DNA from: an uncultured Coriobacteriales bacterium
Lineage (GTDB): Bacteria; Actinomycetota; Coriobacteriia; Coriobacteriales; UMGS124
Reading direction: 5' to 3'
Assembly (NCBI GenBank): GCA_934662525.1
Contig: CAKUKJ010000080.1
Coordinates: forward strand, 1 to 8,416
Length of the DNA: 8,416 nucleotides
Shown: positions 1 to 5,822 of the stretch, piece after piece
Layout of the letters: each line of letters begins with the position of its first letter
Position numbering within the stretch: position 1 is the stretch's first letter
Position numbers and translations under genes: made by a program
Notes under the pieces: model-generated
Seen by the model: the letters and a program-made list of their open reading frames with translations, nothing else
Told to the model about the DNA's origin: nothing
Databases searched by the model: none

Positions 1-260
1 AGCGTTACCATGAGTTCTTGCGCCGCCATGAGGGCATGCACGTGCTCTTTTGGGAGCTGGGCGTGGGCAACAACACGCCCGCCATCATCAAATACCCCTT
101 CTGGCAGATGTGCGCACGCAACCCCCAGGCCACCTACGCCTGCGTGAACCTAGGCGAGGCCTGCTGCCCCACCCCCATCGAGCGCCAGTCGATCCTACTC
201 GACGCCGACATCGCCTGGGTTCTCGGCGAGCTGGCGACACAGCCGGCTCTCACGCAATAG
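1..260 (+). CDS. Sir2-family (sirtuin-like) NAD-dependent deacylase/ADP-ribosyltransferase, C-terminal part
   Basis: The frame is open from the left edge (first full codon at base 3) to a TAG at 258-260, so only about 85 C-terminal residues are present and the start lies outside the window. The stretch LFWELGVGNNTPAIIKYPFW, followed by a Cys-Val-Asn-Leu-Gly-Glu segment and QSILLDADIAWVL, resembles the end of bacterial Sir2 proteins, in which a late Rossmann-fold strand (LELGVG.NTP) and a YACIN.GEA segment contact NAD. These enzymes use NAD+ to remove acyl groups from lysine or to transfer ADP-ribose. Some bacterial members sit beside macrodomain and lipoate-protein genes, but those partners would lie outside this window. 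The Zn-binding cysteines and catalytic His are not visible here, so the exact subclass is open. Family assignment comes from remembered sequence pattern only. Confidence 0.62.
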   Translation, partial: RYHEFLRRHEGMHVLFWELGVGNNTPAIIKYPFWQMCARNPQATYACVNLGEACCPTPIERQSILLDADIAWVLGELATQPALTQ

Positions 261-267
261 GTAGCCG

Positions 268-294
268 GCCGTTGGGGCTTGCCACCCCTCCGGC
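268..294 (+). terminator. Possible hairpin terminator after the sirtuin-like gene
   Basis: GCCG-TT-GGGG pairs with CCCC-TC-CGGC around a 7-nt loop (278-284), starting 8 nt after the TAG stop. It is followed by CGGCAAATAACG rather than a T-tract, so it is a weak intrinsic terminator at best. Confidence 0.3.
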
Positions 295-311
295 GGCAAA
301 TAACGCAAGAC

Positions 312-386
312 TTACTCGACGTCGGTGACGTCGGTGATGGTGAAAAGAGGCACGTCAAGACGAGGGTCTTCGCTGGAAAGGAGCGC
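312..386 (-). pseudogene. Coding-like C-terminal remnant abutting the repeat
   Basis: On the minus strand an open frame runs out of the 44-bp repeat and ends at TAA (plus 312-314). It reads ALLSSEDPR and then LDVPLFTITDVTDVE before the stop. The final codons have the C/G-rich third positions typical of the neighbouring native genes, unlike the adjoining ATPase gene. No start codon or SD is seen outside the repeat, so it cannot be a complete gene. I infer it may be the tail of an older minus-strand gene cut off by the ATPase island. It is short, and chance openness in GC-rich DNA cannot be excluded. I do not recognise the protein. Confidence 0.3.
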
Positions 387-422
387 ACTCCCAAAACTTT
401 AATTTCATTTGACTTTTGGGAG
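379..422. repeat. 44-bp direct repeat, copy A (downstream of ATPase gene)
   Basis: Identical over 44 bases to 1805-1848; matching stops on both sides (378 a/t, 423 t/c). It contains an inverted repeat: ACTCCCAAAA at 387-396 and TTTTGGGAGT at 414-423, with a 17-nt AT-rich loop. It lies 27 nt beyond the ATPase stop codon, so in RNA from that gene it could fold as a 3' stem-loop. Confidence 0.95.
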
Positions 423-449
423 TGAGCGCAATCGTACATACAACGGTAC

Positions 450-1730
450 TCACAACACCGCGTCCTTCAGGAAAAAATCTCGGGCCTGGACTATCTTGAT
501 TCCATCGACATCGGCCTCGTAACGTCCCTGCCTAACGACAACCATTTTTTCGTATGCATCGCGAATAGACTTCAGGGGCCCAAACTCTCGCTCTCTTGTA
601 TTCGGCGAGAACATCTCATCCGTCACCTGGATATACACGGTCCTGCCGTCTTTGATGGCAACGAAATCAACTTCCTTGGCATACAGCTTGCCCACATGCA
701 CGTGCCAACCCTTGTAGAGAAGCTGCAGATAAACGGCATTTTCAAAAAGACGCCCCATATCGGACGCCCTGTATCCATTCAAATACGACCTGAGGCCAAG
801 ATCGACGACGTACTCCTTGGGGCTTGTCCTCAGGATTTCCTTACCATGAAGATCATACCGATTTGCCTGATAAAACAGGTAGGCATCATTCAAGGCTGTC
901 ACATAGGAATCGACGGTTTTATTCGTTGTTTTAGACCCTGCGGATGTCAAAGTATCAGCAATGCTCTTTATAGAAAGCTGGTTTCCTATGTTGTCTGCGA
1001 GGTAGTCAACGATTTTTCCAAGGAGCGCTGGGTCGGTAACCTTGCTTTGCCCCCGGGCCCTTTCCCTATTAATGACGTCTCTCGTGACAACCGCATCATA
1101 CAGGCCGGACATATACGCGGAGTGGGCCTCTTGCGTTGTGTCCAGTCCGGCAATAGCAGGCATTCCGCCATATCTGAGGTAGCGCTCGAATACTTCGTCA
1201 AACAATACAACCTTGCCAGCGGAATCGATTGTCGCCGAAGAGTCCTCGTCAAATGACAAGCCGCAGAACTCAAGGTATTCACTCAATGCAAGGGGCAGCA
1301 TCTTTACTTCGACATAGCGCCCTGACAGATAGGTAGAAAGCTCACTGGACAAAAGATACGCATTGGAGCCCGTGAGGTAGATGTCGCAGTCAAAATCAAC
1401 CCTCATGGCGTTGACCGCAGTTTGCCAGCCTTCAATACGCTGAGGCTCGTCTATGAAGATGTATGTTCTCCCCTCTGGCAAAACCCGGTCCTTAAAGTAC
1501 GTGTAAAGCTCATCCTCCGATGTAACGTGGCAGGCCTTGCTCTCGAGATTCAGCGAGGCAAAGGCACGGAGCTCAACGTTTTCAGACTCAATGGCTTTGC
1601 GAACAAGGCTGAGCAGGCTCGACTTTCCGCAGCGCCTGACACCGGTGACAACTTTGATGAGATCCGTGTCGCGAAACATGAGTGCACGGTCAAGATACAG
1701 TTGTCGGTTTATGAGCGCGGTTTGCCTCAT
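450..1730 (-). CDS. AAA ATPase with DUF4143 C-terminal domain (COG1373 type)
   Basis: A 426-residue protein of the AAA_14 + DUF4143 family, predicted cytosolic ATPases with no firmly known role. It opens with INRQLYLDRALMF, has a Walker A GVRRCGKSS (residues 30-38), a Walker B YIFIDEPQ with D94-E95, and then the family's TGSNAYLL and LSGRYVEV segments. Near the C-terminus KEVDFVA (E353, D355) and YIQV (Q368) form a remnant of the PD-(D/E)XK nuclease fold, with Gln where active nucleases usually have Lys. I chose the ATG at 1730 because AGGAG lies 5 nt upstream; a GTG at 1736 would overlap that SD. Length matches the family. G+C is visibly lower than in neighbouring genes, suggesting transfer. 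The gene stands alone between two 44-bp repeats and behind a highly structured leader. Confidence 0.9.
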   Translation of the reverse strand: MRQTALINRQLYLDRALMFRDTDLIKVVTGVRRCGKSSLLSLVRKAIESENVELRAFASLNLESKACHVTSEDELYTYFKDRVLPEGRTYIFIDEPQRIEGWQTAVNAMRVDFDCDIYLTGSNAYLLSSELSTYLSGRYVEVKMLPLALSEYLEFCGLSFDEDSSATIDSAGKVVLFDEVFERYLRYGGMPAIAGLDTTQEAHSAYMSGLYDAVVTRDVINRERARGQSKVTDPALLGKIVDYLADNIGNQLSIKSIADTLTSAGSKTTNKTVDSYVTALNDAYLFYQANRYDLHGKEILRTSPKEYVVDLGLRSYLNGYRASDMGRLFENAVYLQLLYKGWHVHVGKLYAKEVDFVAIKDGRTVYIQVTDEMFSPNTREREFGPLKSIRDAYEKMVVVRQGRYEADVDGIKIVQARDFFLKDAVL

Positions 1731-1734
1731 GTTC

Positions 1735-1825
1735 ACTCCTAAAACTCCAAAACTTTTTCTATTTTGGGAGTGTACTACAAGAATTTAAATTCTATTGAAG
1801 TTTTAGGAGCGCACTCCCAAAACTT
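1735..1825 (-). promoter_or_regulatory. Structured leader of the ATPase gene with nested inverted repeats and an SD inside one arm
   Basis: CTCCTAAAACT at 1736-1746 (its complement carries the AGGAG ribosome site) is a perfect 11-bp inverted match to AGTTTTAGGAG at 1799-1809. Inside lies a second imperfect hairpin, ACTCCAAAA (1744-1752) with TTTTGGGAGT (1762-1771), and a perfect 12-bp palindrome GAATTTAAATTC (1781-1792). Outside, AAGTTTTAGGAG (1798-1809) faces CTCCCAAAACTT (1814-1825) across 4 nt with one mismatch. If transcription starts upstream of 1809, the mRNA could fold so that the SD is buried. A TAGAAT -10-like hexamer (minus strand, 1787-1792) could instead start RNA inside the structure. 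The exact promoter is not resolved. Confidence 0.45.
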
Positions 1826-1848
1826 TAATTTCATTTGACTTTTGGGAG
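1805..1848. repeat. 44-bp direct repeat, copy B (upstream of ATPase gene)
   Basis: Exact copy of 379-422. Its inner hairpin is CTCCCAAAA (1814-1822) with TTTTGGGAG (1840-1848). It lies 75 nt upstream of the ATPase ATG and overlaps the outermost inverted repeat of the leader. Confidence 0.95.
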
Positions 1849-1863
1849 CACGTAGATGAACAC

Positions 1864-1889
1864 GCTGGGCACCGAGGCACCCGCCCAGC
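1864..1889 (-). terminator. Hairpin after the MFS gene
   Basis: GCTGGGC (1864-1870) and GCCCAGC (1883-1889) form a perfect 7-bp stem with a 12-nt loop, beginning 10 nt after the MFS stop on the minus strand. No T-run follows, so termination efficiency is uncertain. Confidence 0.35.
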
Positions 1890-1899
1890 CTGCGCATCG

Positions 1900-3099
1900 T
1901 TATCGCCTCGGCGCAACCCTGTCGAGCAGCCAGAGGCTCAGGAAGGCGAACGCCGCGAGCACGAGCACGCCGCCGATGTAGCCGATGGCGCCCACGCCCA
2001 GGCCCGTCACCACGACGCCGCCCAGGGCCGAGCCGCCGCCGATGCCCAGGTTGAAGATGCCCGAGTAGATGGAGGTGGCCACAGCGGCCTCGTCCTGACT
2101 CGTGATGCGGATGACCTCGCCCTGGAACGCCACGTTGAAAGCCGTGGAGGCGACGCCCCACACGAGGAAATCAAGGACGACGAGCACGGGGCTCATCGAC
2201 GCGACCCCCAGAGCAAACAGGGCGATGGCCAGGCATCCCACCGCCGCGCGGAAAAACAGGCGGCGATGCCCGTCGAAGAAGCGGGCGAACAGGAAGCTGC
2301 CCGCGATGCCCGCCACGCCGAACACCGTGAGCATCGCAGTGACCACGCCCTCGTCCATGCCCGCCACCTGCAGCAGGAACGGCTCGATGTAGCTGTAGGC
2401 CGTGTAGTAGCCCGTGACCAGCACCGCGATGAACGCGTAGATGCCCACGAGCGCCTTGTTGGAAAGCATGCGCGGCAGCTTGGCCACCGTGAAGGGCTCC
2501 CCCGCCGGCATCTTGGGAAACACGACCGCAAGGTAGAGAAGCGCCACGCCCGTGGCCACAGCCACGCACAAAAAGGCCGCGCGCCAGCCCAGCGCCAGGC
2601 CCACGATGCGCCCGAGAGGCATGCCCACGATGGTGGCGATGGACGACCCCGTGACCACCATGCCCAGCGCCAGCGAGCCGAACTTGTGGGGCACAAGGCG
2701 CACGGCGATGGGCGAGGCGATGGACCAGAACACCGAGTGCGCCATGGCGACCACGATGCGGCCCGCCACAAGCATCGTGTAGCTGGTGGAGGCCACCGTG
2801 ACGACCTGACCTGCGAGGAAGACGCACAGCACGCACATAAGCACGCACTTGAGCGCGAAGCGCGAGGCAAACATCATGAGCGGCAGCGACAGCAGCATGA
2901 CGCTCCATGCGTACACGGTGATGACGGCGCCCATGACCGACTCGGTCACGCCCAGGTCGGCCGCCATGTCGGTGAGCAGCGCCACAGGCATGAACTCCGA
3001 GGTGTTGAAGATGAAGGCCGACAGCGTGATGCCGAGCAGCGGCAGCCACATCCGCAGCGTCATCTTCTCCCCGCCCGTCTTCTGTGCCAGCCCATCCAT
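1900..3099 (-). CDS. MFS exporter, SotB/AraJ-like (DHA1 family sugar or drug efflux)
   Basis: A 399-residue, 12-helix major facilitator protein. The N-terminal helix carries FIFNTSEFMPVALL, then ITVYAWSVMLLSLPLM, the AHSVFWSIASPIAVRL helix, and after the mid-loop GYYTAYSYIEPFLLQ. The last third has SGIFNLGIGGGSALGG. This pattern closely parallels E. coli SotB (YdeA), a proton-driven exporter of arabinose and IPTG. The real substrate here is unknown and may be a drug. I chose ATG 3099 because AAGAGGTG lies 6 nt upstream and the length (399) fits SotB. ATG 3063, with GGGGAG only 3 nt upstream, is the alternative. It follows the MATE gene on the same strand, 265 nt away, with its own probable promoter. 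No broken motif is seen. Confidence 0.87.
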   Translation of the reverse strand: MDGLAQKTGGEKMTLRMWLPLLGITLSAFIFNTSEFMPVALLTDMAADLGVTESVMGAVITVYAWSVMLLSLPLMMFASRFALKCVLMCVLCVFLAGQVVTVASTSYTMLVAGRIVVAMAHSVFWSIASPIAVRLVPHKFGSLALGMVVTGSSIATIVGMPLGRIVGLALGWRAAFLCVAVATGVALLYLAVVFPKMPAGEPFTVAKLPRMLSNKALVGIYAFIAVLVTGYYTAYSYIEPFLLQVAGMDEGVVTAMLTVFGVAGIAGSFLFARFFDGHRRLFFRAAVGCLAIALFALGVASMSPVLVVLDFLVWGVASTAFNVAFQGEVIRITSQDEAAVATSIYSGIFNLGIGGGSALGGVVVTGLGVGAIGYIGGVLVLAAFAFLSLWLLDRVAPRR

Positions 3100-3133
3100 C
3101 GTGCGCACCTCTTCCTGCCGCCCTACAAATCGC

Positions 3134-3146
3134 GGCGGCAATTCTA
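3134..3146 (-). promoter_or_regulatory. Probable -10 element for the MFS gene
   Basis: TAGAAT (plus 3141-3146 reads attcta) is one mismatch from TATAAT and would place the RNA start near 3134, about 35 nt before ATG 3099. No good TTGACA box stands at 16-18 nt, so this rests on the -10 and the position only. The rest of 3147-3364, between the MATE stop and this site, shows no gene and no clear terminator; CGGCACCGC occurs twice there (3257-3265, 3289-3297). Confidence 0.35.
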
Positions 3147-3364
3147 AGCGCACCGCACGGTCGAAACGTGAACGCCTCGTCAAATTCGCTCAAACCAGAG
3201 GCTGCACATGAAAGGCGGCTGCGCCAGGCAGGCACATCGGTCGCAGGCGACGGGAGCGGCACCGCGCAGGCAGGGTTTCCCACCGGCACGGCACCGCCTT
3301 GGCACCCCATGCGCCCGCAGTCCGTCGCACCCGGCAACCGGCTGCGAGCATCTTTCGCATGTCC

Positions 3365-4696
3365 TTACGCGTACCCGTAGTTTTTGCGCAAGGCGGCCAA
3401 AAACGCGCCCGTGAGCAGCACCGACATGGCCTCGGCCACGATGATGGCATACCAGATGCCCATCTCCCCCATGACCATGGGCAGCACGATGAGGGCTCCG
3501 CACTCGAAGACGAGCGTGCGCACAAACGAGATGACCGCCGACACCAGGCCGTTGTTGAGCGCCGTGAAGAACGACGAGCCAAAGATGGAGAACCCGGCCA
3601 TGAGCAGCATGAACGAGTAGATCGACAGCGCCTGGACCGTGAGCTCGAGCACGTCGTGGTCGTACCCCACAAACAGCATCGCGATGGGGCGCGCCAGCGT
3701 GAACGCGAGCACGGTGAGAAGCACGTTGAGCACAGCCACCACACCCAGGCATTTCTTGAACAGGTTCGACAGCTCCGCCTTGTTGTGCGCGCCGTATTGG
3801 AAGCTGACGAGCGGGGCGGCCCCCATCGAAAAGCCCATCGCAAGCGACAGGAAGATCCACGCGACGTATTGGATGACGCCGTAGGCGGCGACGCCGTCAG
3901 CCCCGATGAACGTCATGAGCTGGTAGTTGTACAGCATGGAAACAAGCGACATGGACAGGTTCGACACAAGCTCGGAGGCGCCGTTCGTGCAGGCCTTGCC
4001 GAGCGCGCGCAGCTCAACGACGGGCTTGCCCAAACGCAGCGCGCTGGGGTTCTTGCGGGCAAAGTAGACGAGCGGCAGCACGCCGCCCACAACCTGGCTG
4101 GCCGCCGTCGCGAGCGCGGCGCCTGCCAACCCCCAGCCGAAGCCGACGATGAAGAGGGCGTCGAGCGCGATGTTGGCGATGCCCGCGCCCACGATGATGG
4201 CCAGGCCCACCTTGGGCTTGCCGGCGGCAGGCAAAAAGCTCTGGAACGCCTGCTGCAGCATAAGCGCAGGCAGGGCGGCCGCGCAGATGTCGCCGTAGAG
4301 CACCGCGAGGTCGAGCAGGCTGCCGCTCGCCTTGAGCAGCTGGCCTATCGGGCGCATAAACGCGATGCCGAGCACGGCGCACGCGACGCCCACGGCAAGG
4401 ATGGTGTAGACGAACAGCGAGAACAGCCCGTTGGCACGCTCGCCCTTGCCCTCGCCGAGCGTCTTGGCCACCAGGGCCGTGCCGCCCGTACCGAACATCA
4501 TGCCCACTGCGCCGATCATCATGATGAACGGGTAGATGAGGTTGAGGGCAGAGAAGGCCTCCTTGCTCACAAAGTTGGACACAAACAGGCCGTCGACCAC
4601 GCCGTAGATGCTGGTAAAGACCATCATGATGGCCGTGGGGCCTGTGAAGCGCAACAGCTTCCCCAGCGTGAAGTGCTCCGAGATTTCGATAGGCAT
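3365..4696 (-). CDS. MATE family efflux transporter
   Basis: A 443-residue polytopic membrane protein with two tandem MatE halves (about residues 15-180 and 235-400), expected to form 12 helices and to expel cationic drugs or dyes using Na+ or H+ flow. Diagnostic stretches are ALNLIYPFIMMIGAVGMMFG with GTGGTALVAKTLGEGK in the first half and MGFSMGAAPLVSFQYGAHN in the second; the latter is the MepA-like subgroup pattern. Start ATG 4696 follows AAGGAG by 8 nt, and this SD lies in the last codons of marR, whose stop is 5 nt upstream. The two genes are therefore one translationally linked operon, and the pump is probably induced when MarR releases its ligand-sensitive operator. Substrate cannot be read from sequence. 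Confidence 0.92.
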   Translation of the reverse strand: MPIEISEHFTLGKLLRFTGPTAIMMVFTSIYGVVDGLFVSNFVSKEAFSALNLIYPFIMMIGAVGMMFGTGGTALVAKTLGEGKGERANGLFSLFVYTILAVGVACAVLGIAFMRPIGQLLKASGSLLDLAVLYGDICAAALPALMLQQAFQSFLPAAGKPKVGLAIIVGAGIANIALDALFIVGFGWGLAGAALATAASQVVGGVLPLVYFARKNPSALRLGKPVVELRALGKACTNGASELVSNLSMSLVSMLYNYQLMTFIGADGVAAYGVIQYVAWIFLSLAMGFSMGAAPLVSFQYGAHNKAELSNLFKKCLGVVAVLNVLLTVLAFTLARPIAMLFVGYDHDVLELTVQALSIYSFMLLMAGFSIFGSSFFTALNNGLVSAVISFVRTLVFECGALIVLPMVMGEMGIWYAIIVAEAMSVLLTGAFLAALRKNYGYA

Positions 4697-4701
4697 CGCG
4701 T

Positions 4702-5337
4702 TTACTCCTTCGCGCTTGCCGGGCAAGCGGAGGTTGGGGGCTCAAGGGGAAGGGTGCCAGCCGACGCGTCGGCTGGCGCGCCGGAGGGGGCGGGGGCTCC
4801 GTCTGGGATATCGGCTTCACCAGGGGCACCGCTTGCGCTAGGCGTGCCGGCCTTGTCAGGGGTGGCGGCAGACGACGGCTCCCCCAGCTTGACGGCCTCC
4901 AGCTGGCGCTTCAACCTGGCGAGATAGCGCGCGCCCAGGCGCACGATAGCCTCGCGGTCTTCCCGGGGACTCTCCGCGAACGCGCGCTCGTCGGCCTCGA
5001 GCACCGGCACGACGTTCGCATCGACGAAGCGGCGGCCTTCCTCGGTGAAATAGACGCGCATACCGCGCCCGACCTCGGCGTGCTCCAATCGCAGCAGGCC
5101 GTTGGCGACGAGCTTGTGCACCGACGAGTTCACCGTCTGCTTGCCGATGTAGGTGTATTTGCAGATGTCGCGCTGCAGGCAGCCCTCGCCTTGCTCGCAC
5201 AGCGCCCACAGCACGTCAAACGCGCTTTGCGACACGCCGATTTGCAGGGCGATGTCGTCGTAGATGTTCTGGTACTCCTTGAGGACCTGGTTGAACTCCT
5301 CGTAAGACTGCCGAGCCTCTTCCGGCATCTCGTACAT
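4702..5337 (-). CDS. MarR-family transcriptional regulator with Ala/Pro-rich C-terminal tail
   Basis: A 211-residue protein. Residues about 25-145 make the MarR winged helix: GVSQSAFDVLWALCEQGEG, then DICKYTYIGKQTVNSSVHKL (recognition helix region) and GRGMRVYFTEEGRRFVD (wing). Such dimers repress adjacent efflux genes until a small ligand binds. From about residue 150 the protein becomes a tail of some 60 residues rich in Ala, Pro, Gly and Ser, ending PTSACPASAKE, which typical MarR proteins of about 145 residues lack. The tail is in frame and ends 5 nt before the MATE start. Start ATG 5337 has GGAGG 4 nt upstream. It probably controls itself and the MATE gene through the paired repeats at 5351-5386. 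Confidence 0.88.
   Translation of the reverse strand: MYEMPEEARQSYEEFNQVLKEYQNIYDDIALQIGVSQSAFDVLWALCEQGEGCLQRDICKYTYIGKQTVNSSVHKLVANGLLRLEHAEVGRGMRVYFTEEGRRFVDANVVPVLEADERAFAESPREDREAIVRLGARYLARLKRQLEAVKLGEPSSAATPDKAGTPSASGAPGEADIPDGAPAPSGAPADASAGTLPLEPPTSACPASAKE
4713..4729 (-). repeat. Palindrome beside the MATE ribosome binding site
   Basis: CGCTTGCC-G-GGCAAGCG is a 17-nt inverted repeat (8-bp arms, 1-nt centre) at the end of the marR coding sequence. It stops 2 nt short of the AAGGAG (4705-4710) of the MATE gene. As RNA it would be a stem pressed against the SD, which a ribosome finishing marR would melt. Confidence 0.6.
4756..4777 (-). repeat. Perfect 22-bp palindrome inside the marR tail
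   Basis: The 22 bases at 4756-4777 equal their own reverse complement (GCCAGCCGACG followed by its mirror). It lies in the codons for the low-complexity tail, about 60 nt before the MATE ATG. It could be a protein-binding site, a strong mRNA stem within the operon, or both. Confidence 0.6.
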
Positions 5338-5350
5338 ACTTCCTCCATAC

Positions 5351-5386
5351 GTCCGGTTTCAGACTTATGGTAGTCCACTTTCGGAC
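5351..5386 (-). promoter_or_regulatory. Probable MarR operator: paired direct repeats upstream of marR
   Basis: GTCCGGTTTCAGAC (5351-5364) and GTCCACTTTCGGAC (5373-5386) agree at 11 of 14 positions and start 22 bp apart, about two helical turns. Each is a rough dyad (GTC...GAC). They lie 14-49 nt upstream of the marR ATG, where an autorepressor would block RNA polymerase. A further TTTCGGAC octamer occurs at 5436-5443. The -10/-35 boxes are not clear; TACCAT or CATAAG (minus strand, between the repeats) are candidates. Confidence 0.45.
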
Positions 5387-5474
5387 GATGACCTGTCAGC
5401 ACCGACCCTCCCGCACGGAAGCTCCACGGGTATGATTTCGGACATCAGAAGAAGTGCGCAACTGTAATACCTCT

Positions 5475-5687
5475 TCAGAATACCTTTTCAGATGCATCCG
5501 GCACAAAGCCGTATCTATCCACAAGCCGTTCCACGCGTACCTCGCGAGATGACATGGCCGAGTACCGAGCATCGAGCTCCACCGACGGGAACGAGTCAAC
5601 GTAGGCGACCGCCTCCTTGAGGCGCCGCTTCCTGTCCATCGGGAGCTCGGTCTCACGTGATTCTTCTTTGAATGAGGCGGTATCCAT
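5475..5687 (-). CDS. Small hypothetical protein (70 aa)
   Basis: An ORF from ATG 5687 to TGA 5475, with AGGGGG 6 nt upstream. The sequence starts MDTASFKEESRETELPMDRK and is hydrophilic and charged, with a central AVAYVDSFPSVELDARYSAM and a C-terminus VERLVDRYGFVPDASEKVF. I recognise no domain and see no signal peptide or membrane segment. Codons through the middle favour G/C in the third position like neighbouring genes, which supports real coding. It diverges from the exported peptidase gene and points toward marR, 137 nt ahead. An internal ATG (Met17, giving about 54 residues) is a weaker start. A TATATT -10-like box sits 40-45 nt upstream. Confidence 0.5.
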   Translation of the reverse strand: MDTASFKEESRETELPMDRKRRLKEAVAYVDSFPSVELDARYSAMSSREVRVERLVDRYGFVPDASEKVF

Positions 5688-5726
5688 ATGAAACCCCCTA
5701 CCAGCTGGTTGGAAAACATCTTTGAA

Positions 5727-5732
5727 AATATA
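5727..5732 (-). promoter_or_regulatory. Probable -10 box for the small minus-strand ORF
   Basis: TATATT on the minus strand (aatata on plus) is one base from consensus, in the most AT-rich part of the divergent 5688-5822 region. It would give a leader of roughly 30 nt before ATG 5687. No convincing -35 box was found. Confidence 0.3.
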
Positions 5733-5794
5733 GAACAAGAACACGGATCGTCGCGTGACAATACGCCGCTAGCCAGCATGCTAAACTACCGCCC

Positions 5795-5803
5795 TGGTAT
5801 AAG
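5795..5803 (+). promoter_or_regulatory. Extended -10 promoter for the peptidase-crcB genes
   Basis: TGGTATAAG carries the TGn extension and a TATAAG -10. RNA would start near 5810, about 13 nt before TTG 5823. Promoters of this type need little -35 contact, and none is obvious. Its position implies that the upstream in-frame ATGs at 5688 and 5778 are not translated from this promoter. Confidence 0.45.
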
Positions 5804-5822
5804 GCAACGAAAGGGCTTTCGG

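Larger units (their letters stand above)
379..1848 (-). mobile_element. Candidate repeat-bracketed ATPase cassette
   Basis: An AT-richer island holds a single ATPase gene between exact 44-bp direct repeats. Hand counts give 28/60 G+C at 541-600 and 25/60 at 901-960, against 44/60 at 2581-2640 in the next gene. Reading on the minus strand, the repeat both begins and ends with CTCC, so the whole unit is bracketed by CTCC (1848-1845 and 383-380), which could be a short target duplication. No transposase or integrase is present, so any movement would need trans-acting enzymes or homologous recombination between repeats. The alternative is that the repeats are the gene's own regulatory and terminator hairpins, copied as a pair. 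Mobility is inferred, not shown. Confidence 0.4.

Noticed and set aside
318..335. Tandem GACGTCGGT GACGTCGGT as a regulatory iteron
   Set aside because: Only two units. On the minus strand it reads as ACC GAC GTC codons of the coding-like remnant, a simpler explanation.
387..423. Copies of the 44-bp repeat as CRISPR units
   Set aside because: There are only two full copies, 1.4 kb apart with a gene between, no regular spacers and no cas genes.
1731..1736. GTG at 1736 as the start of the DUF4143 ATPase
   Set aside because: It overlaps the AGGAG that is ideally placed for ATG 1730, and the family begins close to the INRQLYL segment.
2171..3337. Long open frames on both strands overlapping the MFS gene
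   Set aside because: Composition is His/Gly/Arg/Ala-rich with no motifs; the SotB-like frame explains the region.
3299..4927. A 542-codon open frame on the plus strand across the MATE and marR genes
   Set aside because: It is antisense to two clear genes. Its product is a His/Arg/Glu/Asp-rich string typical of the shadow frame of GC-rich membrane-protein genes.
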